Positions 1-11,790 of a stretch of DNA of 64,000 nt are shown here, one piece after another. The notes under the pieces are model-generated. The model did no database searches and was not told the origin of the DNA. It saw only the letters and a list, made by a program, of their open reading frames with translations. The stretch lies in contig NC_053039.3 in the NCBI RefSeq assembly GCF_002575655.3, positions 216,461,622 through 216,525,621 of the forward strand, given 5' to 3'. Every line of letters begins with the position of its first letter. The stretch's first letter is position 1. Made by a program: the position numbers and the translations under genes. The DNA is from Aegilops tauschii subsp. strangulata. Lineage: Eukaryota > Streptophyta > Magnoliopsida > Poales > Poaceae.

Positions 1-943
1 GATTGGTTGCGGGCACCTGGGGATATACCAGTGCTGTCCATTTGGTTCGCCACCCAGGCTCAAAGGGATCATAAGATTATTCATGCTAGAAACTTCCGTG
101 TGCAGCAACAAGCTATTATGGGCTCTAGCATAGTTGAGTATGTTGCATGACCTCTTCCAGTGGTAGGCTAGCAGATGTAGGGGATGTAGGTTGGTACTGT
201 CTACCCGGGGTTAGAGTTAATGCTTCTGAAAGACTGTGTCTCGGTCATCTGTTTCTCAAACACCATGTAGTGTGAGAAATCCAACGGAGGAGATCGAGTC
301 TTGTGGGAAAAGTGCGCAAACCTCTGCAGAGTGTACAAACTAATCATGGTTAGCCGTGTCCCCGGTTATGGACATCTTGAGTATCTGGTTCTTGGATTAT
401 CATATGGATCTCATCGCTCTATAACTAATTTGTTGGGTTGTTAATGATTACTTTTAATTGGGATTGAGAGGGGGATTTACCTTCTCAATGTTTTCAACAA
501 ACTTTGTAGTTAAATAAAATATATTCCTTTGCAGTAGGGAAAAATTGGCTTTTCGCAAAACATCATAACCATAGAGCTTTTCCACCAGCCAAATATGCAT
601 GTAGTGATAGCCATTTTCAGCATTGCTCTAAAGTGTGAAATTGCCAGTACATTCAATGTACTGACCCTTTGTGGCTGCAACGTCTCATGTTGCCGGATTC
701 TTACGACGAGTAAGTGATACGTTAGGGTTACGATTTCTACACTCAACTTTGCCGTTGGTGTTGATGGGAATCCACAACCTTGTTGTTACTTCCGCTATTT
801 GGATTGACGTAATAGTATTTAAGTTACTTCATACATGTGATTTACCTCTGTTATAAATCCTCGAGTACTGTGTGTGTCAGCATACCGATCCAGGGATGAC
901 ACTTAAGCACAGAGACTTGACCGTGTGAGGTCGGGTCGCTACA
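1..943 (+). repeat. Right part of an LTR from a non-Angela LTR retrotransposon
   Basis: The sequence has no credible coding content and ends in GGTCGGGTCGCTACA, after which the Angela gag reading frame resumes abruptly at 944. A terminus in CA followed directly by interrupted host sequence is what the 3' LTR of a plus-strand element looks like. The wording of this end resembles LTR/primer-site junctions of Triticeae gypsy elements, but that family link is from memory and unproven. The left end, the partner LTR and the matching target duplication lie outside the window. It could instead be a solo LTR. Confidence 0.45.
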
Positions 944-1219
944 AAAACGCTTTTGGAGCCCCGATTCTAAGCTGTAAAGCATGCCGCACTGAACCTGGGA
1001 GTAATCATCACTACGTGACTGCCAGGCGTTCATAACGTCTTGAGTTGCTGGGAAAATGGGTGCGTCACCTAGCGGTGCTTCAAGGACATATGCTTTCTTG
1101 GAAGCTATGAGGATGATCCTCAAGTTATCGACCCAGTCCGTATAGTTGCTTCCATCGTCTTTCAGCTTGGTTTTCTCTAGGAACGCGTTGAAGTTGAGGG
1201 CAACATTACCGTGGGCCAT
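944..1219 (-). pseudogene. Truncated copia gag (N-terminal about 92 residues)
   Basis: Translation from the ATG at 1219-1217 gives a Gag N-terminus with FLEKTKL, then a tryptophan-containing NYTDWVDNLRIIL block, then APLGDAP. The same blocks occur in the other Angela copies of this window (for example DWIHDLRIILIAAQKN near 11700 and APLGDKP). In the element this protein forms the cytoplasmic virus-like particle. The frame is cut at 943/944 by a foreign LTR, so downstream residues in that frame are not Gag. Confidence 0.75.
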
Positions 1220-2484
1220 TGGATCTACATGATAGATTGTAAAGACAATTTTAGAACAAGTTCATGATAATTAAGTTCATCTAATCAAATTATTTAATGA
1301 ACTCCCACTCAGATAGACATCCCTCTAGTCATCTAAGTGATACATGATCCGAATCGACTACGCCGTGTCCGATCATCACGTGAGACGGACTAGTCATCAA
1401 CGGTGAACATCTCCATGTTGATCACATCTACTATACGACTCATGTTCGACCTTTCGGTCTCTCGTGTTCCGAGGCCATATCTGTACATGCTAGGCTCGTC
1501 AAGTCAACCTAAGTGTTTCGCATGTGTAAATCTTTCTTACACCCGTTGTATGCAAACGTTAGAATCTATCACACTCGATCATCACGTGGTGCTTCGAAAC
1601 AACGAACCTTCGCAACGGTGCACACTTAGGGGGAACACATTTCTTGAAATTTTTAGTGAGGGATCATCTTGCTACCGTCGTTCTAAGCAAATAAGATGTA
1701 AACATCATAAACATCACATGCAAATCATAAAGTGACATGGCCAATATCATCTTGCGAATATCATCTTGCGCTTTTGATCTCCATCTTCGAGGCGCGGCAT
1801 GATCACCATCGTCACCGGCGTGACACCATGATCTCCATCATCTTGTCTTCTTGAAGTTGTCTCGCCAACTATTACTTCTACTACTATGGCTAACGGTTAG
1901 CAATAAAGTAAAGTAATTACATGGTGTTTATATTGACTCGCAGGTCATACTCCTATGGCTCCTGCCGGTTGTCATACTCATCGACATGCAAGTCATGATT
2001 CCTATTACAAGGACATTATCAATCTCATACGTCACATATATAATTCATCACATCCTTTTGGCCATATCACATCACATAGCATACCCTGCAAAAACAAGTT
2101 AGACGTCCTCTAATTGTTGTTCCATGTTTTATGTGGCCGCTATGGGTTTCTAGCAAGAATGTTTCTTACCTACACAAAAGCCACAACGGTGATATGCCAA
2201 TTGCTATTTACCCTTCATAAGGACCCTCTTCATCGAATCCGATCCGACTAAAGTGGGAGAGACAGACACCCGCTAGCCACCTTATGCAACAAGTGTATGT
2301 CAGTCGATGGAACCTGTCTCACGTAAGCATACGTGTAAGGTCGGTCCGAGCCGCTTCATCCCACAATGTCGTCGAATCAAGATAGGACTAGTAACGGTAA
2401 GAAAATTGAACAAATCATCGCCCACAACTACTTGTGTTCTACTCGTGCATAGAATCTACGCATAGACCAAGCTCATGATGCCAC

Positions 2485-4198
2485 TGTTGGGGAACGTAGT
2501 AATAATTCAAAAAAATCCTACGTGTCACCATTATCAATTTAGGAGAAGCTATCAAGAAGAGAGAGGGAGTGCATCTTCACACCCTTGAAGATCGCTAAGC
2601 GAAAGCGTTACAAGAACGCGGTTGATGGAGTCGTACTAGCGGCAATTCAAATCGCGGAAGACCCGATCTAAGCCCGAATGGACGGCGCCTCCGTGTTCAA
2701 CACACGTATAGGCCGGGGACGTCTCCTCCTTCTTGATCCAGCAAGGGGAGAGGAGAAGTTGAGGGAGAACTCCGGCAGCACGACGGCGTGGTGGTGGAGC
2801 TCGTGGTTCTCCGGCAGAGCTTCGCTACGCTCAACGGAGAAGGAGGAGGAGTTGGAGGGGGAGGGCTGCGCCAAGGGCAAGGGGTGCAGCTCCCATGCAC
2901 CTCCCCACTATATATAGGGGTGGAGGGGGCTGGTTTCTTGCCCTCCAGGTCCATTGGGGCGTTGGCAAAGGTGGGAGGAAAGAAATCCCATCCTTTCCCT
3001 TCCCCACCGATTGTTATCCACCCTTTTTAGGGATCTTGATCTTATTCCTTCTAAGGGGGGATCTTGGTGCGCCTTGACCAGGGGTGTGGGACCTTGCCCC
3101 CACTACCCATGTTCATGTGGGTCCCTGTTGCAGGTGGGGCCCACTCCAGAACCTTCTAGAACCTTCCCAGTACAATACCGAAAAATCCGGAACATTTTCC
3201 AGTGGCCAAAATAGGACTTCCCATATATAAATATTTACGTCTGAACCATTCTGGAACCCCTCGTGACATCCGGGATCTCATCCGAGACTCCGAACAACTT
3301 TCAGTAACCACATACAATTCCCATTACAACTCTGTGTCACTGAACCTTAAGTGTGTAGACCCTACGAGTTCGGGAACCATGCAGACATGACCGAGATGCC
3401 TCTCCGGCCAATAACCAAGAGTGGGATCTGGATACCCATATTGGCTCCCAAATGTTCCACGATGATCTCATCGGATGAACCACGATGTCGGGGATTCAAT
3501 CAATCTCGTATACAATTCCCTTTGTCCATCGGTATGTTACATGCCCGAGATTCGATCGTCGGTATCCCTATACCTTGTTTAATCTCGTTATCGGCAAGTC
3601 TCTTTACTCGTTCTGTAATGCATGATCCCGTGGCTAACTCCTCAGTCACATTGAGCTGATTATGATGATGCATTACCGAGTGGGCCCAGAGATACCTGTC
3701 CGTCATACGGAGTGACAAATCCCAGTCTCGATTCGTGCCAACCCAACAGACACTTTCGGAGATACCTGTAGTGCACCTTTATAGCCACCCAGTTACGTTG
3801 TGACGTTTGATACACCCAAAGAATTCCTACGGTATCCGGGAGTTGCACAATCTCATGGTCTAAGGAAATGATACTTGACATTAGAAAAGCTCTAGCAAAC
3901 GAACTACGCGATCTTGTGTTATGCTTAGGATTGGGTCTTGTCCATCACATCATTCTCCTAATTATGTGATCCCGTTATCAACGACATCCAATGTCCATGG
4001 TCAGGAAACCACAACCATCTATTGATCAACGAGCTAGTCAACTAGAGGCTCACTAGGGACATGTTGTGGTATATGCATTCACACATGTATTACGGTTTCC
4101 GGTTAATACAATTATAGCATGAACAATAGACAATTATCATGAACAAGGAAATAGAATAATAAACATTTTATTATTGCCTCTAGGGCATATTTCCAACA
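2485..4198 (-). repeat. Angela-type 5' LTR (1714 bp)
   Basis: It starts TGTTGGGGAACGTAG and ends GGGCATATTTCCAACA on the plus strand, i.e. TG...CA ends for a minus-strand LTR, and matches the other LTRs here along its length. Just outside the left end, GATGCCAC at 2478-2484 is part of a decayed primer-binding site (minus strand GTGGCATC, compare TGGTATCAGAGC). That makes it the 5' LTR. Its central part is diverged from the other copies. Confidence 0.9.
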
Positions 4199-4565
4199 AC
4201 GCCATGGGTGCTTGTGGCTTCTGGTCACTTGGTCTTGGATTGGAGTGGGCAGTGTTGCGCAGAGACTAGGAGTAGATGGATTGGAGTGGTGGGGCGCCTT
4301 TACATGGCAATCCAAACTGCGTTGCATTCACATCGTGCTGGCTCCATTCTGCTTCTCCAATTACTTACTCCTACCTCTGCATGCTAATTGAATGCGGAGG
4401 CATCATTGACCGTTCAATGTTTCAGGAACCGCTACCCTCTGCGTCGTTGGCATTCAAGCCATATCAACGTAAATGCGTGTCAAAAAGAGACTAGTCAGTA
4501 GTAGTATACTCAATATTGTGCACCGCGACCAAGGCGGAGAGGAAAACGAGAGAACTACGTATGGT

Positions 4566-4650
4566 GTAGATTCACTCATTTTGCTCCATATGTACTCATT
4601 TAGGGTGTACTCTAGTCACTTGTTGAAATCTCTAGAAAGGCAAATACTCC
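4566..4650. mobile_element. Remnant of a Stowaway-type MITE
   Basis: About 85 bp match the right half of the complete MITE at 5632-5791, including TAGATTCACTCATTTTGCTC and TTGTTGAAATCTCTAGAAAG, with a short extra segment between them. The terminal CTCCCTCC motif is not preserved. Confidence 0.6.
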
Positions 4651-4770
4651 TTTCCAGTTTACAGGGCTATACTAGCAAGTACTACAATAGTGGGCTCACA
4701 TAGCAATTTTGTCTCATGCAAGAGCCTCGCTATATGCGTGCTCCAAGGCTCCGCACCACGCCCACCCCTA

Positions 4771-5585
4771 GACAAAGACTGCCACGTGAGCATTCGCAAC
4801 TGCCACGTTCGGGTTGCGCTTGGCTCTTCGCCTCTTCGAGAAGATGAACAATGATGTTACTACTTCTAAAGTATCAAATCAACTACTGCATTTCCATCCA
4901 CCACGTGCCGGAGGGATAGCTTGTTGTAGTAAGCAAAAGCTTGTCCTCGTCTGCGAGCCACCGCGCGCATCGGCGAGGGAGAAGGCGTGTAGTAGTAAAA
5001 TCAAGCTTCTCCTCATTGTATGAGTTGACGCGACACATCATAGCACTGGCCCCACATGCTCGCCTCTAAACTTGGCTAAAAGACCCAAAGTGTACAATAT
5101 ATTTGCTGCAACCTCTAACATTTACCCCACCACAAATTAAAATATATATTCCTGTCTTGACCAGATGAGCATGCAAACTACAATCACCAGCTTGACAGGT
5201 AGGGCCAGAAGATTATTTTAATAAAAAATGCTTCGAGACGCCTCAGCACGGAGCCGACCCCAACGATTTTAAGCTTAGAGGCACGGTACACGCTATCCTA
5301 GACTACTCTACACATGAAACTGCCACACAATCGTCTGGGCTGCGCTTGGCTCTTTGCCTCTTCGGGAAGTCGAACAATGATGGTACTACTGCAGTGGAGT
5401 ACTACAGTATGCTTCTGGCCATCTGACACCGAATGAGCTACTTCATGTCCACCGCGTGTGGCAGGGAGAGCGTGTAGCGAAAGCTTCTCCTAGTCCTGCC
5501 AGCCACCACGCTCATGGGCGAGGGAGAGGGTGTAGTAATCAAACTTCTCGTTGTTGTACGAGTTGACGCGACACATCAAAGAAGT
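4771..5585. repeat. Diverged tandem duplication (about 270-bp copies, period about 540 bp)
   Basis: Segments 4771-5045 and 5317-5585 share blocks in the same order: TGCGCTTGGCTCTTCGCCTC-like, AGCCACC.CGC..ATGGGCGAGGGAGA-like, and GAGTTGACGCGACACATCA, which is identical at 5022-5040 and 5560-5578. The 19-bp block occurs a third time at 24096-24114, on the far side of the SINA gene. Function unknown. Confidence 0.6.
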
Positions 5586-5631
5586 GCACTCGATATATTT
5601 CAAGAATTTGCGTTTACCGATGCAATAATTA

Positions 5632-5791
5632 CTCCCTCCGTTCCTAAATATTTGTCTTTTAGAGATTTCAAATGGACTACCACATACGGATGTATATAGA
5701 CATATTTTAGAGAGTAGATTCACTCATTTTGCTCCATATGTAGTCACTTGTTGAAATCTCTAGAAAGACAAATATGTAGGAACGGAGGGAG
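5632..5791. mobile_element. Complete Stowaway-type MITE (160 bp)
   Basis: Terminal inverted repeats CTCCCTCCGTTCCTA / TAGGAACGGAGGGAG are flanked by TA on both sides (5630-5631 and 5792-5793), the target duplication of Tc1/mariner-class elements. The interior is non-coding and nearly palindromic, as usual for Stowaway elements. A second copy of the same size lies at 38074-38233. Confidence 0.92.
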
Positions 5792-5914
5792 TACAACGCA
5801 TGCATGCATGTCATGACTTTCCTTTTGATACTTGCATGTGTTGATTTAATGCACCTTGAAGTAGTATGAATATGTGACGGTAAAGCTTGTAATGCCCCGG
5901 CCCTAAAGCGAGAG

Positions 5915-6238
5915 ATGGTTGTGCACGAGGATGGCGAGATCATGCCGACGGAACAGGACCCGACGATGGAGCTCTCTATGGTCTCGATGGACCTCACCTT
6001 GCTCCACTGCCCCTTGTGCCTCCGGCCCTTGAAGCTCCAGTGTATGAGGTTCAAATACACCTCGTCGGTTTGGCTGATCGAGCAAGGTACATGTTTCTTG
6101 ATTGATGTGATGTTCGATTGATTGAGGGCACCTAGCTTGTGCGGACTGTCACGGCGAGCGCCCCGGGAACTAGCGGCAGTGCCAGAAGTGCGAGCGCGGC
6201 GGTGGCTTCGACGTGCGGAACACGGCAGTGGACGTCGT
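5915..6238 (+). pseudogene. SINA-type E3 ubiquitin ligase, 5' half (RING region), interrupted
   Basis: From the ATG at 5915 the frame gives an acidic N-terminus, then MDLTLLHCPLCLRPLK, the start of a plant SINA RING finger. Further on, in another frame, 6126-6238 reads GHLACADCHGERPGN, a TAG stop (6171-6173), then RQCQKCERGGGF, the second half of the RING. The roughly 85 bp between the halves could be a small intron (GTATGAG donor at 6042, AG at 6126), which restores the frame but removes a zinc-ligand cysteine; an insertion-deletion is the alternative. The gene breaks at 6238 in the GTCGT duplicated by a 17-kb retrotransposon and resumes at 23262 in the same frame. SINA proteins ubiquitinate target proteins; this copy has a stop plus an insertion and is presumably dead. 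Confidence 0.8.
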
Positions 6239-7931
6239 TGTTGGGGAACGCGGTATTTCAAAAATTTCCTATGATCACACAAGATCTATCTAGGAGATGC
6301 ATAGCAACGAGAGGAGGAGTGTATCTTCATACCCTTGAAGCTCGCAAAGCGGAAGCGTTTATCGACGCGGTTGATGTAGTCGTACACCTTCACGATCCGT
6401 CCCGATCAAGTACCGAATGTACAACACCTCTGCGTTCAGCACACGTTCAGCTCGATGACGTCCTCACCTTCTTGATCCAACAAGAGGGGCGACGTAGTAG
6501 ATGAGTTCCGGCAGCACGACGGTGTGGTGATGGTGTTGGTGAAGAACAATCTCCGCAGGGCTTCACCTAAGCACTACGAAAACTATGACGGAGGATAAAC
6601 TAGAGGGGACGGCGTTGCCAGCACACGGCTTGGTATTTCTTGATGTCTCTTTGGTGCTAGCCCTGCCCCTCTATATATATGTTGAGCCCTGGGGTCGAAA
6701 CTTGGAGTAAAAGCCTCCTCCAAGTCAATTTTGCCCGAAAAGCAAGAGTCCTTCTCGGACTCCAGGGCTAGACGCCAGGGTTCCCGGCATCTACCCCCTA
6801 GACGCCAGGGTTCCTGGCGTCTAGCCTCTGGTCTCCGCAAAACTTCCTTTTGCACTTTCCAAAAGCCTCGTGGGCTTTCCCTTTGGCCCAAATAAAGTGT
6901 TCTCGTATCCAAACATTTTGGGAAACATCCGGAACCCCTTCCGGAGACCAAACACTATTATCTCATATATCAAACTTTATCTCCGGACCATTCCGGAGTT
7001 CCTCGTCATGTCCGTGATCTCATCCGGGACTCCGAACAACATTCGGTCACCAACATACATAACTCATACAATACTATATCATCAACGAACGTTAAGCGTG
7101 CGGACCCTACGGGTTCGAGAACTATGTAGACATGACCGAGACACCTCTCTGGTCAATAACCAATAGCGGAACCTGGATGCCCATATTGGCTCCTACATAT
7201 TCTACGAAGATCTTTATCGGTCGAACCGCATAACAACATACAGTGTTCCCTTTGTCATCGGTATGTTACTTGCCCGAGATTCGATCGTCGGTATCACTAT
7301 ACCTAGTTCAATCTCATTACCGGCAAATCTCTTTACTCTTTTCGTAATGCATCATCCCGTAACTAACTCATTAGTTACATTGCTTGCAAGGCTTATAGTG
7401 ATGTGCATTACCGAGAGGGCCCAGAGATACCTCTCCGACAATTGGAGTGACAAATCCTAATCTCGATCTATGCCAACTCAACAAACACCATCATAGACAC
7501 CTGTAGAGCACCTTTATAATCACCTAGTTACGTTGTGAAGTTTGGTAGCACACTAAGTGTTCCTCCAGTATTAGGGAGTTGTATAATCTCATAGTCATAG
7601 GAACATGTATAAGTCATGAAGAAAGCAATAGCAAATAAACTAAACGATCAAGTGCTAGGCTACCGGAATGGGTCAAGCCAGTCACATCATTCTCTAATGA
7701 TGTGATCCCGTTAATCAAATGACAACTCATGTCTATGGCTAGGAAACTTAACCATCTTTGATTCAACGAGCTAGTCAAGTAGAGGCATACTAATGACACT
7801 CTGTTTGTCTATGTATTCACACATGTACTAAGTTTCCGGTAATACAATTCTAGCATGAATAATAAACATTTATCATGAAATAAGGAAATAAATAATGACT
7901 TTATTATTGCCTCTAGGGCATATTACCTTCA
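6239..7931 (-). repeat. 3' LTR of the outer Angela/WIS-type element (1693 bp)
   Basis: It starts TGTTGGGGAACGCGG and ends GCATATTACCTTCA on the plus strand. The polypurine tract lies directly to its right (7932-7943), which identifies it as the 3' LTR of a minus-strand element. It contains two copies of a CTAGACGCCAGGGTTCC motif (near 6769 and 6800) that the nested Angela LTR lacks, marking a different subfamily. Confidence 0.92.
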
Positions 7932-7943
7932 GTCTCCCACTTG
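7932..7943 (-). other. Polypurine tract of the outer element
   Basis: On the minus strand this reads CAAGTGGGAGAC and abuts the 3' LTR. It primes plus-strand DNA synthesis during reverse transcription. The same tract is found at 15077-15088 and 49988-49999, and with one change at 52626-52637. Confidence 0.85.
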
Positions 7944-8094
7944 CACTAGAGTCAATAATCTAGATCACATCACCATGTGATTAACATCAATAGTTCACAT
8001 TACCATGTGATTAACACCCATAGTTCACATCGCCATGTGACCAACACCCAAAGGGTTTACTAGGGTCAATAATCTAGTTCACATCGCCATGTGA
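7944..8094 (-). repeat. Palindromic repeats between the polyprotein stop and the polypurine tract
   Basis: Four copies of an imperfect palindrome of the type TTCACATCGCCATGTGA lie about 33-70 bp apart, separated by AACACCCATAG-like spacers. Each could fold into a short hairpin in the element RNA. Equivalent arrays occur at 15089-15240, 49867-49987 and 52638-52789 with different copy numbers. Confidence 0.75.
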
Positions 8095-11000
8095 TTAACA
8101 CCCAAAGAGTACTAAGGTGTGATCATGTTTTGCTTGTGAGAGAATTTTAGTCAACGGGTCTGCCACATTCAGATCCATATGTATTTTGCAAATTTCTATG
8201 TCTACAATGCTCTGCATGGAGCTACTCTAGCTAATTGCTCCCACTTTCAATATGTATCCAGATTGAGACTTAGAGTCATCCGGATCAGTGTCAAATCTTG
8301 CATCGACGTAACCCTTTACGACGAATTTTTGTCACCTCCATAATCGAGAAACATATCCTTATTCTACTACGGATAATTTTGACCGTTGTCCAGTGATCCA
8401 CTCCTGGATCACTATTGTACCCTCTTGCCAAACTCATGGTGAGGTAGACAATAGGTCTGGTACATAGCATAGCATACTTCATAGAACCTATGACTGAGGC
8501 ATAGGGAATGACTTTTCATTCTCTTTCTATTTTCTGTCGTGGTCGGGTTTTCAGCCTTTACTCAACTTCACACCTTGCAATACAGGCAAGAACTCCTTCT
8601 TTGACTTGTTCCATTTTGAACTACTTCAAAATCTTGTTAAGGTATATACTCATTGAAAAACTTATCAAGCGTCTTGATCTATCTCTATAGATCTTGATGC
8701 TTAATATGTAAGCAGCTTCACCGAGGTCTTTCTTTGAAAAACTCCTTTCAAACACTCCTTTATGCTTTCCAGAAAATTCTACATCATTTCCGATCAACAA
8801 TATGTCATTCACATATACTTATCAGAAAGGTTGTAGTGCTCCCACTCACTTTCTTGTAAATACAGGCTTCACCGTAAGTCTGTATAAAACTATATGCTTT
8901 GATCAACTCATCAAAGTGTATATTCCAACTCCGAGATGCTTGCACCTAGTCCATAGATGGATCGCTGGAGCTTGCACACTTTGTTAGCACCTTTAGGATT
9001 GACAAAACCTCTTTGTTGTATCATATACAACTCTTTTTTAAGAATCCATTAAGGAATACAGTTTTGACATCCATTTGCCAGATTTCATGAAATGTGGTAA
9101 TTGCTAACATGATCCAGACAGACTTTAAGCATCGCTACGAGTGAGAAAATCTCATCGTAGTCAACACCTTGAACTTGTCAAAAACCTTTTGCGACAATTC
9201 GAGCTTTGTAGATAGTAACACTACTATCAGCGTCTGTCTTCCTCTTGAAGATCCATTTATTATCGATGGCTTGCCGATCATCGGGCAAGTCAACCAAAGT
9301 CCACACTTTGTTCTCATACATGGATCCCATCTCAAATTTCATGGCCTCAAGCCATTTTGCGGAATCTGGGCTCATCATCGCTTCCTCATAGTTCATAGGT
9401 TCATCATGGTCTAGTAACATAACTTCCAGAATAGGATTACCATACCACTCTGGTGCGGAACGTACTCTAGTTGACCTACGAGGTTCGGTAGTAACTTGAT
9501 CTGAAGTTTCATGATCATCATCATTAACTTCCTCTCTAATTGGTGTAGGAATCACTAGAACTGATTTCTATGATGAACTACTTTCCAATTCAGGAGAAGG
9601 TACAATTGCCTCATTAAGTTCTACTTTCCTCCCACTCACTCGAGAGAATCTCCTTCTCTATAAAGGATCCATTCTTAGCAACGACTATCTTGCCTTTCAG
9701 ATCTGTGATAGAAGGTGTACCCAACAGTCACCTTTGGGTATCCTATGAAGACACATTTCTCCGATTTGGGTTCGAGCTTATGAGGTTGAAGCTTTTTCAC
9801 ATAAGCATCACAGCCCCAAACTTTAAGAAATGATAGCTTAGGTTTCTTGCTAAACCACAGTTCATACAGTGTCGTCTCAACGGATTTAGATGGTGCCCTA
9901 TTCAACGTGAATGCAGCTGTCTCTAATGCATAACCCTAAAACGATAGTGGTAAATCGGTAAGAGACATCATAGATTGCACTATATCCAATAAAGTACGGT
10001 CATGACGTTCGGACACACCATTACGCTGTGGTGTTCCGGGTGGCATGACTTTGTGAAACTATTCCACATTGTTTTAATTGAAGGCCAAACTCGTAACTCA
10101 AATATTCGTCTCCGCGATCAAATTGCAGGAAACTTTATTTTCTTGTTACGATGATTCTCCACTTCACTTTGAAATTCTTTGAACTTTTCAAATGTTTCAG
10201 ACTTGTGTTTCATCAAGTAGATATACCCATATCCACTCAAATCATCTATGAAGGTTAGAAAATAATGATACCCGCCGCGAGCCTCAACACTTATCGGACC
10301 TCATACATCGGTATGTATTATTTCCAATAATTCAGTTGCTCGCTCCATTGTTTCTAGAGAACGGAGTTTTAGTCATCTTGCCCATGAGGCATGGTTCGCA
10401 AGCATCAAATGACTCATAATCAAGTGATTCCAAAAGCCCATCAGCATGGAGTTCCTTCATGCGCTTTACACCAATATGACCTAAACGGCAGTGCCACAAA
10501 TAAGTTGCACTATCATTATTAACTTTGCATCGTTTGGCTTCAATACTATGAATATGTGTATTACTATGATCGAGATCCAACAAACTATTTTCGTTGGGTG
10601 TATGACCATCGAAGGTTTTATTCATGTAAACAGAATAACAATTATTCTCTGACTTTAAATGAATAACCGTATTGCAATAAACATGATCAAATCATATTCA
10701 TGCTCAACGCAAACACCAAATAACATTTATTTAGGTTCAACACTAATCCCGAAAGTATAGGGAGTGTGCGATGATGATCATATCAATCTTGGAACCACTT
10801 CCAACACACATCATCACTTCACCCTTAACAAGTCTCTGTTCATTCTGCAACTTCCGTTTTGAGTTACTAATCATATCAACTAAACTAGTATCAAATACTG
10901 AGGGGTTGCTATAAAAACTAGTAAAGTACACATCAATAACATGTATATCAAATATACCTTTGTTCACTTTGCCATCCTTCTTATCCGCCAAATACTTGGG

Positions 11001-11790
11001 GCAGTTCCGCTTCCAGTGACCAGTCCCTTTGCAGTAGAAGCACTTAGTCTTAGGCTTAGGTCCAAACTTGGGCTTCTTCACTTGAGCAACAACTTGCTTG
11101 CCGTTCTTCTTGAAGTTCCCCTTCTTTCCCTGGCCCTTTTACTTGAAACTAGTGGTCTTGTCAACCATCAACACTTGATGCTTTTCTTGATTTCTACCTT
11201 CGCTGATTTCAGCATCACGAAGAGCTTGGGAATTGTTTTCGTCATCCCTTACATATTATAGTTCATCACGAAGTAACTTGGTGATAGTGACTAGAGAATT
11301 CTGTCAATCACTATCTTATCTGGAAGATTAACTCCCACTCGATTCAAGTGATTGTAGTACTCAGACATTCTGAGCACATGCTCACTGGTTAAGCTATTCT
11401 CCTCCATCTTGTAGGCAAAGTACTTGTCAGAGGTCTCATACCTCTCGACTCGGGCATGAGTCTGAAATACCAATCTCAGCTCTTGGAACATCTCATATTC
11501 TCCGTGACATTTCAAAACATTTTTTGAAGTCCCGGTTCTAAGCCGGAAAGCATGGTGCACTAAACTATCAAGTAGTCATCATATCGAGCTTGCCAAATGT
11601 TCATAACGTCTACATCTGCTCTTGCAATCGGTTTGTCACCTAGTGGTGCATTACGGACATGATTCTTCTGTGCAGCAATGAGGATAATCCTCAGATCATG
11701 GATCCAATCCGCATCATTGCTACTAACATTTTTTTCAACTTTATTTTTCTCTAGGAACATATCAAAAAAAATGGGGAGCTTTATCGCGAG
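8095..11790 (-). pseudogene. Decayed copia gag-pol polyprotein (outer element)
   Basis: Pieces in order on the minus strand: Gag N-terminus (about 11790-11560; DWIHDLRIILIAAQ), Gag middle (11560-11291), zinc knuckle CFYCKGTGHWKRNC with the protease zone (11081-10743; the expected D-T/S-G protease triad reads VFDTSLV, so the glycine is lost), GAG-pre-integrase with HxxxC..C (10625-10332), integrase core and C-terminus (to 9675; GYPK..GYTFYHRSE), reverse transcriptase (9555-8621; WLEAM, NKWIFKRK, MNDILLIGND) and RNase H (to the TAA at 8097-8095). Several frameshifts and stops separate the pieces, so no full polyprotein can be made. Confidence 0.88.

Larger units (their letters stand above)
944..4198 (-). 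mobile_element. Angela/BARE-type copia element, 5' part only
   Basis: Reading on the minus strand, a 5' LTR (2485-4198) is followed by a degenerate initiator-tRNA-Met primer site, a leader of about 1.25 kb (1220-2470) and the start of gag (1219 down to 944). The rest of the element was displaced by the LTR insertion ending at 943 and lies beyond the left edge. The right boundary is the typical TTCCAACA end at 4198, followed by ACGCC, which would be one copy of the target duplication. Confidence 0.85.
4199..5914. other. Low-copy flank upstream of the SINA gene
   Basis: No gene is recognised here. The stretch holds a MITE remnant (4566-4650), a diverged tandem duplication (4771-5585) and a complete MITE (5632-5791). 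It would contain the SINA promoter, but I see no convincing TATA box close to the ATG at 5915. Confidence 0.5.

Noticed and set aside
1..943. A host gene near the left edge (frames at 510-746 and 671-856)
   Set aside because: The region ends as an LTR inserted in Angela gag, and the short frames have no domain or conserved start context.
6042..6126. Confident intron in the SINA RING region
   Set aside because: GT-AG ends and frame restoration are suggestive, but splicing would remove a zinc-binding cysteine; an insertion-deletion in a pseudogene explains it equally well.
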